Shown here: piece after piece, positions 54,763 to 64,000 of the stretch
Position numbering within the stretch: the stretch's first letter is position 1
Layout of the letters: each line of letters opens with the position of its first letter
Assembly (NCBI RefSeq): GCF_047675955.1
Contig: NC_132926.1
Span: 19,140,826 to 19,204,825 of the forward strand
Length of the DNA stretch: 64,000 nt
Source of the DNA: Chlorocebus sabaeus
Taxonomy: Eukaryota; Chordata; Mammalia; Primates; Cercopithecidae
Direction of reading: 5' to 3'
Notes under the pieces: model-generated
Told to the model about the DNA's origin: nothing
Seen by the model: only the letters and a program-made list of their open reading frames with translations
The model's database searches: none
Program-made: the position numbers and the translations under genes

Positions 54763-55068
54763 GGCGGCCGGGTGCGGTGGCTCACACCTGTAATCCCAGC
54801 ACTTTGGGAGGCCGAGGCAGACGGATCACGAGGTCAGGAGATCCAGACCATCTTGGATAACGTGGTGAAACCCTGTCTCTACTAAAAATACAAAAATTAG
54901 CTGGGTGTGGTGGCGGGCACCTGTAGTCCCAGGTATTTGGGAGGCTGAGGCAGGAGGATGGCGTGAACCTGGGAGGCAGAGCTTGCAGTGAGCTGAGATC
55001 ATCCCACTACACTCCAGCCTGGGCAACAGAGTGAGACTCCATCTCAAAAAAAAAAAAAAAAAAAAAAA
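54763..55068 (+). repeat. AluY element
   Basis: Sense Alu with GGATCACGAGGTCAGGAGAT and a long A tail. Target duplication AAAGAATAAAATG is perfect at 54750-54762 and 55069-55081. Confidence 0.88.
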
Positions 55069-55081
55069 AAAGAATAAAATG

Positions 55082-55829
55082 TTGGTGAAAACCCAAAATT
55101 GCCTAGTAAGGTATGTATGACCTTGTTTATTATCTATCATAGACATCAAGATGATCCTTGGGACAGAGAGTAGAGCATTTATAGGCCTTGTCAAGAAAAT
55201 GTGACTAAATCCTAGGTCCTTCAACCCCGTAGCTATCAGCTTTCATTTACTAGTGATCTGTGAGAAAATTAAGCCATGATTGGGCTACTCTTTTCTCAGT
55301 CTTCCTAAGGATGGTATGCTAGTAATATTCTATATACACAGGAGATAAGTTAATTCCTTAAATATGATGGATGTCTTGGTCCATCAGGGCTTAATGCTCT
55401 CCTGGAATCCTTGTTGAGAAGTGCTGACAGACTGTCATCTTTCATGAGTCTCTGTCACTTGAGTACTGTTAATTGTTTAAAGTTTAAAAACAGACACACA
55501 TGAAAAATGACTCTTAGTGCCCGTAAGATAACATTTCTGTGACTTTTTGTTACCCGAATGTCACTCAAGCCAACAAGTCCACTTAGTAATAAACTTGTTC
55601 TACAAGTTACCTGACTATTGATAATTTCAGGGGCAAATCTGTTAAAACAGCTTATTTTTACTTTCAACTTCCCACTACTTAAAATGTAGGATTTCTAAGA
55701 AATGTCATGGGGCCACAACCATGCTATGTTCTTCCAGAATTTTCTTTTATTTTTTTCAATACTTGGTCTTAATTTTATTTGTAATCTGTGGGGTTTTTTT
55801 TTTCTTCCAGAATTTTTACCAAAGATTTT
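55082..55829. other. Unrecognised stretch
   Basis: No gene or repeat recognised. Confidence 0.4.
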
Positions 55830-55945
55830 GTATTTAGCAGTCTCAGGGTAAAGGAAATTGCCCAATGTTCATAGCTGGTTAGTGACAACGTCTAGATTTC
55901 TGTTTAAGTCTATTGACCCCAAACCTCTTTGGACTAAAGTATTGT
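55830..55945 (-). repeat. MIR fragment (antisense)
   Basis: AATTGCCCAATGTTCATAGC, TGGTTAGTGACAACGTCTAG and GTTTAAGTCTATTGACCCCA match an antisense MIR. Confidence 0.5.
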
Positions 55946-55991
55946 TTTTCTTAGGTAGCCAAAAAGATTGAAATAAATGCAAATGCCTTGT

Positions 55992-56062
55992 TGCTTATAT
56001 ATCTTATATACATCTTATGTATCTTAAATATATCTTATATATCTTATATATATCTTATAACT
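55992..56062. repeat. TATATCTTA minisatellite
   Basis: Irregular repetition of a TATATCTTA-like unit, about seven copies with variable spacing. Confidence 0.85.
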
Positions 56063-56798
56063 ACCTTCGTGATTTGAAAAACAGTCACTCAAAAATGATA
56101 ATAACAGTAACACTGACATCTAAAAACACCCGGTGCAAACACCAGGAAGTAATATGCTGTAGTGAAAAACAAGTAAGTCATTTTTGATGTCGTGAAAATG
56201 CAGACTAGATGTAATTTAGATGAACACTCAGTGAACACAGAGGCTTGCACTTCTTTACCTGTGCTGAGAGGAGACACGCTTATTGAGAGATACAAGGTTT
56301 CTATGAGAGATGCCTCCACTTGAAGTAGATAAAGGGGAGCAAATCTGCCAAATAGATGGAGATAACCATCTGCTCCGCAGTGTATGAACTGCATCTTGGG
56401 GTCATGGTTAGAACACTTTGCAGCAAGGAGGTAAAAGAGCAGAAGGGAAAATCCTCAAATTCATCCAAGTGCAGAAAACCATGATTAGTGTCTTTAGGCT
56501 GACTTATGCTCATTATAATAGTAAAAGACACCCTTGGGTGGAGAATTAAGAGGCCTATGAGGCATGTGATGTATGTACTAGCATGTACAGCAAGATCTTT
56601 GTAATCCCCTAAGCTTGTTAAATAAGATCAATCTGTTACTAATACCAAAAAACTTTCCCCAGTACCCTGTAACTCAGGCTCTTAAGAATTCTGGACTAGA
56701 GATCAGACTCACTCCTACAACTTTGAAAGACATTTTGAATTTGATGATAACATGAGATCAAGCTGGCAACTTGATAACTCAAAGAAGAAAGGTTTTAT
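56063..56798. other. Unrecognised stretch
   Basis: No gene or repeat recognised. Minus-strand frames at 56089-56531 lack motifs. Confidence 0.4.
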
Positions 56799-56813
56799 AA
56801 AGAGTTTATAGAT

Positions 56814-57118
56814 GGCCAGGCACAGTGGCTCACACCTGTAGTCTCAGCACTTTGGGAGGCCGAGGCGGGCAGATTGCTTGAGGTCCAAAGTTCAAGACAA
56901 GCCTGTCCAACATGGTGAAACCCTGTCTCTACTAAAAATACAAAAATTAGTTGGGCTGTGTTGGCTCATGCCCGTAATACTAGCTACTTGGGAGGCTGAG
57001 GCAGGAGAATCGCTCGAACCCGGGAGATGGAGGTTGCAGTGAGCTGGGATCCTGCCACTGCACTCCAGCCTGGGTGACAGAGACAGACTCTGTCTCAAAA
57101 AAAAAAAAAAAAAAAAAA
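56814..57118 (+). repeat. AluS element
   Basis: Sense Alu from GGCCAGGCACAGTGGCTCAC to a 25-bp A tail. Target duplication AAAGAGTTTAT at 56799-56809 and 57119-57129. Confidence 0.87.
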
Positions 57119-57129
57119 AAAGAGTTTAT

Positions 57130-58105
57130 GAGCTCTTGCCCGTTAATGACAATATTTTTCAGTCTCCCAATTTTTCTTTCTTACTCCAGTTTCCATAACA
57201 ACCCATATCCCATAAGCAACTGAAGTTACTAATTAGGAGACAGTTTTCACTAGCTTTTTGATGTTTGCTTTTTGGGGAACCTTTGCTCTTACTGACACTC
57301 TGTGATCTACAACCCTGCCAATTAGGTTGTAGTTTCCAAGCATTCTGGACTCCCCAATGCCTACTATAATAATATTTTAAGTTTTGTGGTTGTTACACCA
57401 GTATCAATAAATTTAAAAAAATATAATTTTCTCTGAATGCATGTAGGATACAAAAAAACATACTTTCTTCAGTGTTAGCCAATCTTCAGAAAGAAGAAAA
57501 AAAACTTACTCATCTTAAAGAAAACAAAGGTAAAGTGTTATTGGGATTGTGGGAAAAGGATTTTTGTAGCACTTTATGTGGGGAAAAAATGATTTCAAAA
57601 ACTTCACAGTTTATCAGTCTCTTGGTTATGACTGAAAGAAACATACATAGAGTGCATATTTAATTTTTCTGCCCTTAGAACTGTTCTTTAAGATTATTTT
57701 TGGTTGTTAGGTGTCTCTCATGGAAATATATAGGATGAGGAGATATCAACATGTATGATTTAATCCAAGTATCATCTACCTTACACATGATTTATATGAA
57801 ATAATATAAAATATAGTTTGTATGTGTCATCTTGATCTTATTACTATATGCCATATATTGGGACTTACGTTTTTAGTTTCTCTTTAAAGCCTCTTGCCTC
57901 ACTTGTCTCTTTTATTCAGCTCAGTTCCCAAATCTTCAACTCATGAGTTGAAATTAGTAGAGGACTGACTGGACTATCCTGTACTGTAAAGAATATCAAG
58001 GACTCATAGAATTTGTTTTAGCTTACTAGGTGTAATTTCAATGTATAATATTTGCAAGTGATAAGAATTATACTTATCCTCACTCTGTGTATGTGTGTGG
58101 GTATC
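57130..58105. other. Unrecognised stretch
   Basis: AT-rich, with no gene or repeat family recognised. Confidence 0.4.
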
Positions 58106-58109
58106 TATT

Positions 58110-58542
58110 ATCTATCATCAATTCATTCATTTTAGTCGCTTTATTGAGATTCTCTAATGTGTCATTGTTATCATAATTTCCTTTAATTCTTATAAACATG
58201 GTTCTTTTAGTATTTAGAGCATATTTATGATCATTGTCTGTTAGTCTTTTTCTCCTAAGTTAAACATTTGGAAACTTTTAGAAACAGTTTCAGTGGATTT
58301 TTTTTTTTTTTTTCATTCCTAGCAGTCAAAATTTCACATTTCTTGTCAGATGTCACTTTTTTCTTGTTGAAAACTGGACATTTTTGGCATATTGTAGCAA
58401 CTCTGGATTCGGATGTTTCCCTAGCTGGGGGTTTTTGCTGCTGCTATTTTGTTTATTTGTTTAGTGAGTTACCTGCGCTAATTCTGTGAAATCTGTCTCC
58501 CTCTCGGTGGACGCTGCTGTCTCTTCTGAGTGGTTTTCTTTT

Positions 58543-58618
<76 letters not shown>

Positions 58619-59480
58619 TTTTCTTTTCTTTTCTTTTCTTTTCTTTTCTTTCTTTTTTCTTTGTTCAATCTGGCTTTCTAGGAGTAACCTTGGGTGAGCA
58701 TAACTTGGTATTGGGCCAGTGATTGGTCAGAGGTCATGTTTAATCATCTCAAGCCAGTAACAGTTCCACTTTTTACTAATGAATATATCTGTGGCTTGGG
58801 GGATGCATTCAGAATTCAGTCAATTTGTAAGTCTTCCCTGGCCTTTACTTTCTGCCCAGTCTGCTTGTTTCACCTCTGCATGGGTGCATGGCCTCACGCA
58901 CAACCTTCCAGACTACCAGGGATGTGTAGTTGCTTATCAAGGCTCACTCATCCCCTGCATCTTCCTGTTAAATTTCTGGCTAGTCTGCCAGTTTGTTACT
59001 AGACCCATCCAGGATCATTACATCAGGATAGCTGTGACCTTTGTTTTTCCCTATTCCTTTAACATCACTGTGGCTGCTGTTTCTGACAGAGCCCCGGACT
59101 GTGGGTTTCTTTTTCTGACTTTTGCTCCAAATTAGGACATCCCCTCCTTGGGCAATAAAGCTGCTGGCTTCACAGCTTGCCCCCAACCTTATAGAGCTAC
59201 TAAGCTATTGGGTGCTGGGAAGGACAGGTAGGGAGCAGCTTCAGGCTAAAACCCCACAGATTCCCACTGTTATGATCCAGGGTTTAGTTTTTCTTTTTTT
59301 ATTCTTGAATCTAAATGTCTTATTTTGCTGTATGCCTTTGGTCCATTTCTAAAGAAATTGTACCTTTGGTCTATTCCAGAATCTTGAAATCTTAGTGTTG
59401 GACAATTTTGTTCAGTTTTATCATTGCTTTTTGAGAAGAGGATTTGGTGAACTCCTCTCTCCACTATCCCAAAGTCCTGT
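58110..59480 (-). mobile_element. L1M fragment carrying a TTTC repeat
   Basis: Antisense L1M sequence: ACTGGACATTTTTGGCATAT, TTGTAGCAACTCTGGATTCG, CTGCTATTTTGTTTATTTGT and CAGTGATTGGTCAGAGGTCA, ending near AACTCCTCTCTCCACTATCC. The tetranucleotide expansion at 58541-58660 lies within it. Which part of L1M this is (5' or 3') was not settled. Confidence 0.5.
58541..58660. repeat. (TTTC)n then (TTTTC)n microsatellite
   Basis: About 19 near-perfect TTTC units to 58618, followed by about seven TTTTC units. Minus-strand frames here encode only Lys/Glu/Arg repeats. A likely length-variable locus. Confidence 0.95.
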
Positions 59481-60084
59481 TCAATCCAGTCACATTTTGG
59501 CAGCTGTTGTGTTCTTAAAAATTTCTGTCATTGAACACAATCAATTTGTTGGCTTTCTAGGCATTTGGCATGTGTTGCCCACTAGTAATTGTCTTTTATT
59601 TGTTTAGAACTTGCTCATAGTTGCCCAAAACAGCTATATGATATGATGACATTTTCTTTAACATTTCCTTTATCAAATGCTAATTTAGTAACTTTACATT
59701 GGTTAGTATGGTGAAATTTTTCATGTAATTCTAGTATTTAGTCCCCCCTCTGAGGTATGTCTGTCTGACTCTACTCTGGAGATAGTCACGTGCAATCTTT
59801 GTGAGATGCGAAAGTTATAAAGTGAAAATTCTCAGAGGCTGTCTTTCTCCTCCTGTCCTATTCATCTCTTTGGTTGATGGTTTTTCTGAATCTTTTCAAC
59901 CAGTTTCTAGACCCTAACCTGTATATCTGTGTTCAATGCTTTCTCCTACATATTTGTTTTCTTATTTATATTCTTTGTCTCTTTATAGTTGAAAGAACTA
60001 ATACTGCTTTAAAAGTTACTCTTAAACCTTTAACAATTTCCTGCTTATGTGGGATGGTAAAATGAAAGTTCTCTGTACTTATGC
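59481..60084. other. Unrecognised stretch, possibly more L1M
   Basis: No gene or clear repeat family. Confidence 0.35.
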
Positions 60085-60200
60085 CTAGAAAATATGAACT
60101 CTATCCTTATTTTCCTCATCTGTAAAATAAAGGTATTGGAGTAGTTCAATTTTAGGGTTACCTCTGGCTCTATTATTCTGTGATTCTGTGAGCTGGAATT
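60085..60200 (+). repeat. MIR-family fragment (sense)
   Basis: CTTATTTTCCTCATCTGTAA, AATAAAGGTATTGGAGTAGT and TCTATTATTCTGTGATTCTG are typical of the MIR/MIR3 3' half. Confidence 0.55.
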
Positions 60201-60449
60201 CCTACGTTAACTATGAAATCTAGCTATTTAATAAATTTGGTGTTATACATTAAAACCTATATAATCTTTGTGTATAATAAAAGGGATAGATACATACTAA
60301 GTGTTCACTTACTGAAATTGTCCTGAGAGGCCAGTGAAATTTAAGAATTGAAATAATTCTTTTTTTTTTTTTTAAAGTTGTCATTATTTTTCAATTTTTA
60401 TTGAATTTGTTTCCTTTATTAAAATAACATTTAATTCTTTTTTTTTCTT

Positions 60450-61266
60450 TTTTTTTTTTTTAATTTATTTATTATTATTAAACTTCAAGTTGTAGGGTAC
60501 ATGTGCACAACATGCAGGTTTGCTACATATGTATACTTGTGCCATGTTGGTGTGCTGCACCCATCAACTCGTCATTTACATCAGGTATAACTCCCAATGC
60601 AATCCCTCCCCCCTCCCCCCTCCCCATGATAGGCCCCGGTGTGTGATGTTCCCCTTCCCGAGTCCAAGTGATCTCATTGTTCAGTTCCCACCTACGAGTG
60701 AGAACATGCGGTGTTTGGTTTTCTGTTCTTGTGATAGTTTGCTAAGAATGATGGTTTCCAGCTGCATCCATGTCCCTACAAAGGACACGAACTCATCCTT
60801 TTTTATGGCTGCATAGTATTCCATGGTGTATATGTGCCACATTTTCTTAATCCAGTCTGTCACTGATGGACATTTGGGTTGATTCCAAGTCTTTGCTATT
60901 GTGAATAGTGCTGCAATAAACATACGTGTGCATGTGTCCTTATAGCAGCATAATTTATAATCCTTTGGGTATATACCCAGTAATGGGATGGCTGGGTCAT
61001 ATGGTACATCTAGTTCTAGATCCTTGAGGAATCGCCATACTGTTTTCCATAATGGTTGAACTAGTTTACAATCCCACCAACAGTGTAAAAGTGTTCCTAT
61101 TTCTCCACATCCTCTCCAGCACCTGTTGTTTCCTGACTTTTTAATGATCGCCATTCTAACTGGTGTGAGATGGTATCTCATTGTGGTTTTGATTTGCATT
61201 TCTCTGATGGCCAGTGATGATGAGCATTTTTTCATGTGTCTGTTGGCTGTATGAATGTCTTCTTTT
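60450..61266 (-). mobile_element. Young 5'-truncated L1 (L1PA-like)
   Basis: Antisense L1 with 3'UTR and the end of ORF2: AGGGTACATGTGCACAACAT, CATGATAGGCCCCGGTGTGT, CATGCGGTGTTTGGTTTTCT and GGTTGATTCCAAGTCTTTGC. It is close to young L1 consensus by eye and has the T-rich tail at about 60437-60465. Truncation falls in ORF2 near 61266. T-rich flanks hide the target duplication. Confidence 0.88.
60681..61266 (-). pseudogene. L1 ORF2p C-terminal domain, open frame
   Basis: About 190 codons of the L1 ORF2p C-terminus remain open, including the Cys-rich zinc-knuckle-like segment CWRGCGEIGTLLHCWWDC, the NQPKCPSVTDWIKKMWHIYT block and the terminal GGN before the stop. Endonuclease and reverse-transcriptase domains are missing, so it cannot mobilise. 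The undamaged frame supports a recent insertion. The first ~12 codons of the longer frame (61267-61301) are flanking sequence. Confidence 0.85.
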
Positions 61267-61660
61267 CTTTTTCTTTTTCCATGCCATGTTCTCAAACACA
61301 ATCTTTTGGAGGTGATTGGGGCCCAGCAGCTTCCTCTTTCGCAGCTAGAGGAGCACTGAGAAGTCAGTGCACTGGCAGTCGGGGTTACAGGGGGTTAGTG
61401 TGAGAGTCAGAAATGGGATTTAAAACACTAAATAGCCTTTCACTTCATAAGGCTTTTCTCTTTCCTGAGCTTGGTGCTGGTTTTAGAAACATACTTATCC
61501 CATTTTGATTTGTGCTAATTATTCAGTGTATTAAATATCGCTGTGACTATTGAGACTGAAAACATTCCCAACATATTTATTGCAACTGCACACCCTGAGC
61601 ACATGCTTTGTTTGTAAATGAGCCACTGTAATATTTCAACAAACACCATATAACAGTATA
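61267..61660. other. Unrecognised stretch
   Basis: No gene or repeat family recognised. Confidence 0.4.
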
Positions 61661-61666
61661 TTAAGG

Positions 61667-61960
61667 CCTAGGTCAGTGGCTCATGCCTATAATCCCAGCA
61701 CTTTAGGAGACCAAGGTGGGAGGATCACTTGAGGTCAGGAGTTTGAGATCAACCTGGGCAACATAGCAAGACCCTTTCTCTACAGGAAAATAAAAGAATT
61801 AACCAGGTGTGGTGGTGTGCACCTACAGTCCTTGCTACTTGGGGGGCTGGGATGGGGAAGAGCGCCTGAGCCCAGGAGTTTGAGGCTGCAGTGAGCTATG
61901 ATCTTGCCACTGCACTTCACCCTGGGTGACAGAGAGATACCCTATCTCAAAAAAAAAGAA
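61667..61960 (+). repeat. AluJ element
   Basis: Sense old Alu: CTGGGCAACATAGCAAGACC and GAGCCCAGGAGTTTGAGGCT are AluJ-type. Divergence is high. Confidence 0.82.
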
Positions 61961-62003
61961 AAAGATTCTTATGTGAAATACAACGTATTTTATAAGTTAA
62001 TGC

Positions 62004-62004
<1 letters not shown>

Positions 62005-62034
<30 letters not shown>

Positions 62035-62312
62035 CAGATTCTTGCTCTGTAGCCCAGGCTGGAGTGCAATGGCATCATCTCAGCCCACTGCAACCTCTGC
62101 CTCCTGGGTTTAAGTGATTCTCATGCCTCAGCCTCCCAAGTAACTGGGATTACAAGCATGTGCCACCATGCCTGGCTGATTTTTGTGTTTTTAGTAGAGA
62201 TGGGGTTTCACTCTGTTGGCCAGGCTGGTCTTGAACCCCTGACCTCAAGTGATCTTCTCACCTCTGCCTCCCAAAGTGCTGGGATTACAGATGTGAGCCA
62301 CCGTGCCCAGCC
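62005..62312 (-). repeat. AluS element
   Basis: Antisense Alu with a 28-bp T-rich tail. Target duplication AGTTAATGCT at 61995-62004 and 62313-62322. Confidence 0.87.
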
Positions 62313-62474
62313 AGTTAATGCTAATTCTAATTTGAAATGTTTAAAAGAAATTATGGTAATTTATTTACGCGCTATTAAAGAGGGTAAATTTATGTTTTAA
62401 ATATCTTTCCAACTCTCTGCTTCTTTTGGTTGAGATTTGACATTAATCTTGGCTCTTTTGCTCCACCCAAATAA

Positions 62475-62705
62475 TAAGAACTATCTTTTACTGACCATGT
62501 ACTATACGGGAAGCCCCATGCTAGGTGCTTCACAAGGAGGACATCTGATTCTTGAAATAACCCTCCACGGTAGGACTTGCTTTGTGGATGGGAAAACAGG
62601 CTAAAAAAAGTGACTCAGGCAGTCACAGCTTGTAGGTGGTAGAAACAGTTTTCAAAGACAGAACTCTGCCTCCAAAACTTGCATTCTTTCCGTTACCCCA
62701 CATGT
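62475..62705 (-). repeat. MIR (antisense)
   Basis: GACCATGTACTATACGGGAA, CCCCATGCTAGGTGCTTCAC, GTGGATGGGAAAACAGGCTA and CACAGCTTGTAGGTGGTAGA cover most of an antisense MIR. Confidence 0.7.
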
Positions 62706-62843
62706 ACCCTCCCTACCTACCTCCCCTGTTGACTGTGATAAGGGATATATGTGGATGTTGGCTAGTTTTTATTTATTTTTTGATCTGTTCTGCATCTGTT
62801 CATTTTAGGAACTGTCTTTTTTTCCCCTACATCCTGCAATTCT

Positions 62844-63159
62844 TTTTTTTTTTTTTTTTTTCTTTTGAAACAGGGTTTAGCTCTGTTGCCTAGGTTGGAG
62901 TGCAATGGGCTCTGATCTTGACTCACTGCAACCTCCACCACCTGGGTTTGAGCAATTCTTGTGCCTCAGCCTCTCAAGTATCTGGGATTACAGGCATGCA
63001 CCACCACACCTGGCTAATTTTTGTATATATTTTTTTAGGAGAGATGGAGTTTCACCATGTTATCCAAGCCGATCTCGAATTCCTGGCCTCAAGTGATCCT
63101 CTTGCCTCAGCCTCCTAAAGTGCTGGGATTATAGGTGTGAGCCACAGGGCCTGGACCCC
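62844..63159 (-). repeat. AluS element
   Basis: Antisense Alu with perfect 15-bp target duplication ACATCCTGCAATTCT at 62829-62843 and 63160-63174. Confidence 0.87.
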
Positions 63160-63200
63160 ACATCCTGCAATTCTGAAAGGGTTCTTAAATATGTGGTCCT

Positions 63201-63481
63201 GGCCGGGTGCAGTGGCTCAAGCCTGTAATCCCAGCACTTTGGGAGGTTGAGGTGGGCAGATCATTTAAGGTCAAGAATTTGAGACAAGCCTAAACAATCT
63301 GGTGAAACCCCATCTCTATTAAAATACAAAAATTAGCCAAGTGTGGTGGTGCGCACCTGTAATCTCAGCTACTCAGGAGTCTGAGGCAGAAGAATCGCTT
63401 GAACCAAGATCACGCCACTACACTCCAGCCTGGGTGACAGAGAAAGACTCCCTCAAAAAAATAAAATAAAATAAAATAAAG
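63201..63481 (+). repeat. AluS with small deletion
   Basis: Sense Alu from GGCCGGGTGCAGTGGCTCAA. About 25 bp are missing after GAATCGCTTGAACC. Tail is (AAAAT)n. Target duplication TATGTGGTCC at 63190-63199 and 63482-63491. It lies 41 bp from the preceding antisense Alu. Confidence 0.87.
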
Positions 63482-63491
63482 TATGTGGTCC

Positions 63492-64000
63492 CAAGTTTCC
63501 TACCAAAGCATGGGCATGTAAAGCAAATAGGAGTGGTATAGTCAGATAACTGACATAGACACTCAGGGGTGCTGTTGTTACTAAATTTGCAGGTTCTGAG
63601 GACCACATACACATCATCTCTGTATTTATACAGTACAGGTTAACTAGAAAAGTAGAGATTAGGCAAGGAGTGAGATACATGATGACACTGTTTGAATCTG
63701 TCAACTATCTGTGCTTGAGGTCACCTCACCGCCACCCCCCACCTCTAGGATAAGTGAAATAATATATTCCTGCTCTTGCTTAACTTGGGTTTCTGATATT
63801 TGCAACCAAAGAATTCTAGCTGAAACTTTCTAATACATTCTTACCCTCAAAGGACTTGAATAGTATGCAAGGCTTGCTCCTGATAGCCTTGGTTGATTTA
63901 ATACTGAATATTTGGTGGTTGCATGGCTGTTACAGGTGACTGGCCCAAACTCCTCACGCTAGAGCTTCAGCCAGGGAGCTATTCTCTTTCCTTCTCCCTC
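63492..64000. other. Unrecognised stretch
   Basis: No gene or repeat family recognised to the end of the window. Confidence 0.4.

Noticed and set aside
58453..58668. Lys/Glu/Arg-repeat frame on the minus strand
   Set aside because: It is a direct translation of the TTTC/TTTTC microsatellite.

Overview
The window looks like primate nuclear DNA, and most likely Old World monkey. Two AluY copies (about 3,810-4,116 and 53,893-54,191) carry bases I associate with the macaque/baboon AluY lineage: GGCTAGTTTTT where human AluY has GGCTAATTTTT, and ACAGGCTTGAGCC where human AluY has ACAGGCGTGAGCC. This rests on recalled family consensus and no alignment was run. The sequence is AT-rich and has few CpGs outside the Alus. 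I found no protein-coding gene, rRNA or tRNA. It reads as an intergenic or deep-intronic stretch built from layered transposons.

Layout. 0-9.9 kb: L2, three Alus, a palindromic DNA transposon, a MaLR LTR and broken L1M pieces on both strands. 9.9-12.7 kb: a mosaic of endogenous retrovirus LTRs in which a 598-bp solo LTR sits inside an older LTR. 13-16.4 kb: MIR fragments, an AluS and a 123-bp L1 stub. 16.5-22.9 kb: old L1M sequence with a duplicated 3' segment, two Alus, a possible decayed zinc-finger pseudogene and a perfect 89-bp tandem duplication. 23-35 kb: mostly unrecognised sequence with MIR, MER20, MER5A, MLT1 and L1 fragments. 35-41 kb: a deleted AluS, an MLT2-type LTR, an MLT1 LTR with an expanded GA tract, and unrecognised stretches. 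41.2-43.9 kb: an old antisense L1 interrupted by a younger L1 with a 5' inversion. 46.1-50.3 kb: an ancient ERVL provirus with two LTRs and integrase remnants. 51.8-53.2 kb: a 170-bp-arm inverted repeat beside nested AT-rich palindromes. 53.9-64 kb: Alus on both strands, L1M, a large TTTC repeat and a young truncated L1.

Nothing here works as a gene system. The main interest is structural. The two palindromic structures lie next to each other at 51.8-53.2 kb. There are two duplications: one identical 89-bp tandem, and one of about 180 bp repeated 1.8 kb apart. Several retrotransposition events can be reconstructed from their target-site duplications. Repeat names come from recall of family consensus sequences. 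Subfamilies and edges are approximate unless a target-site duplication fixes them.
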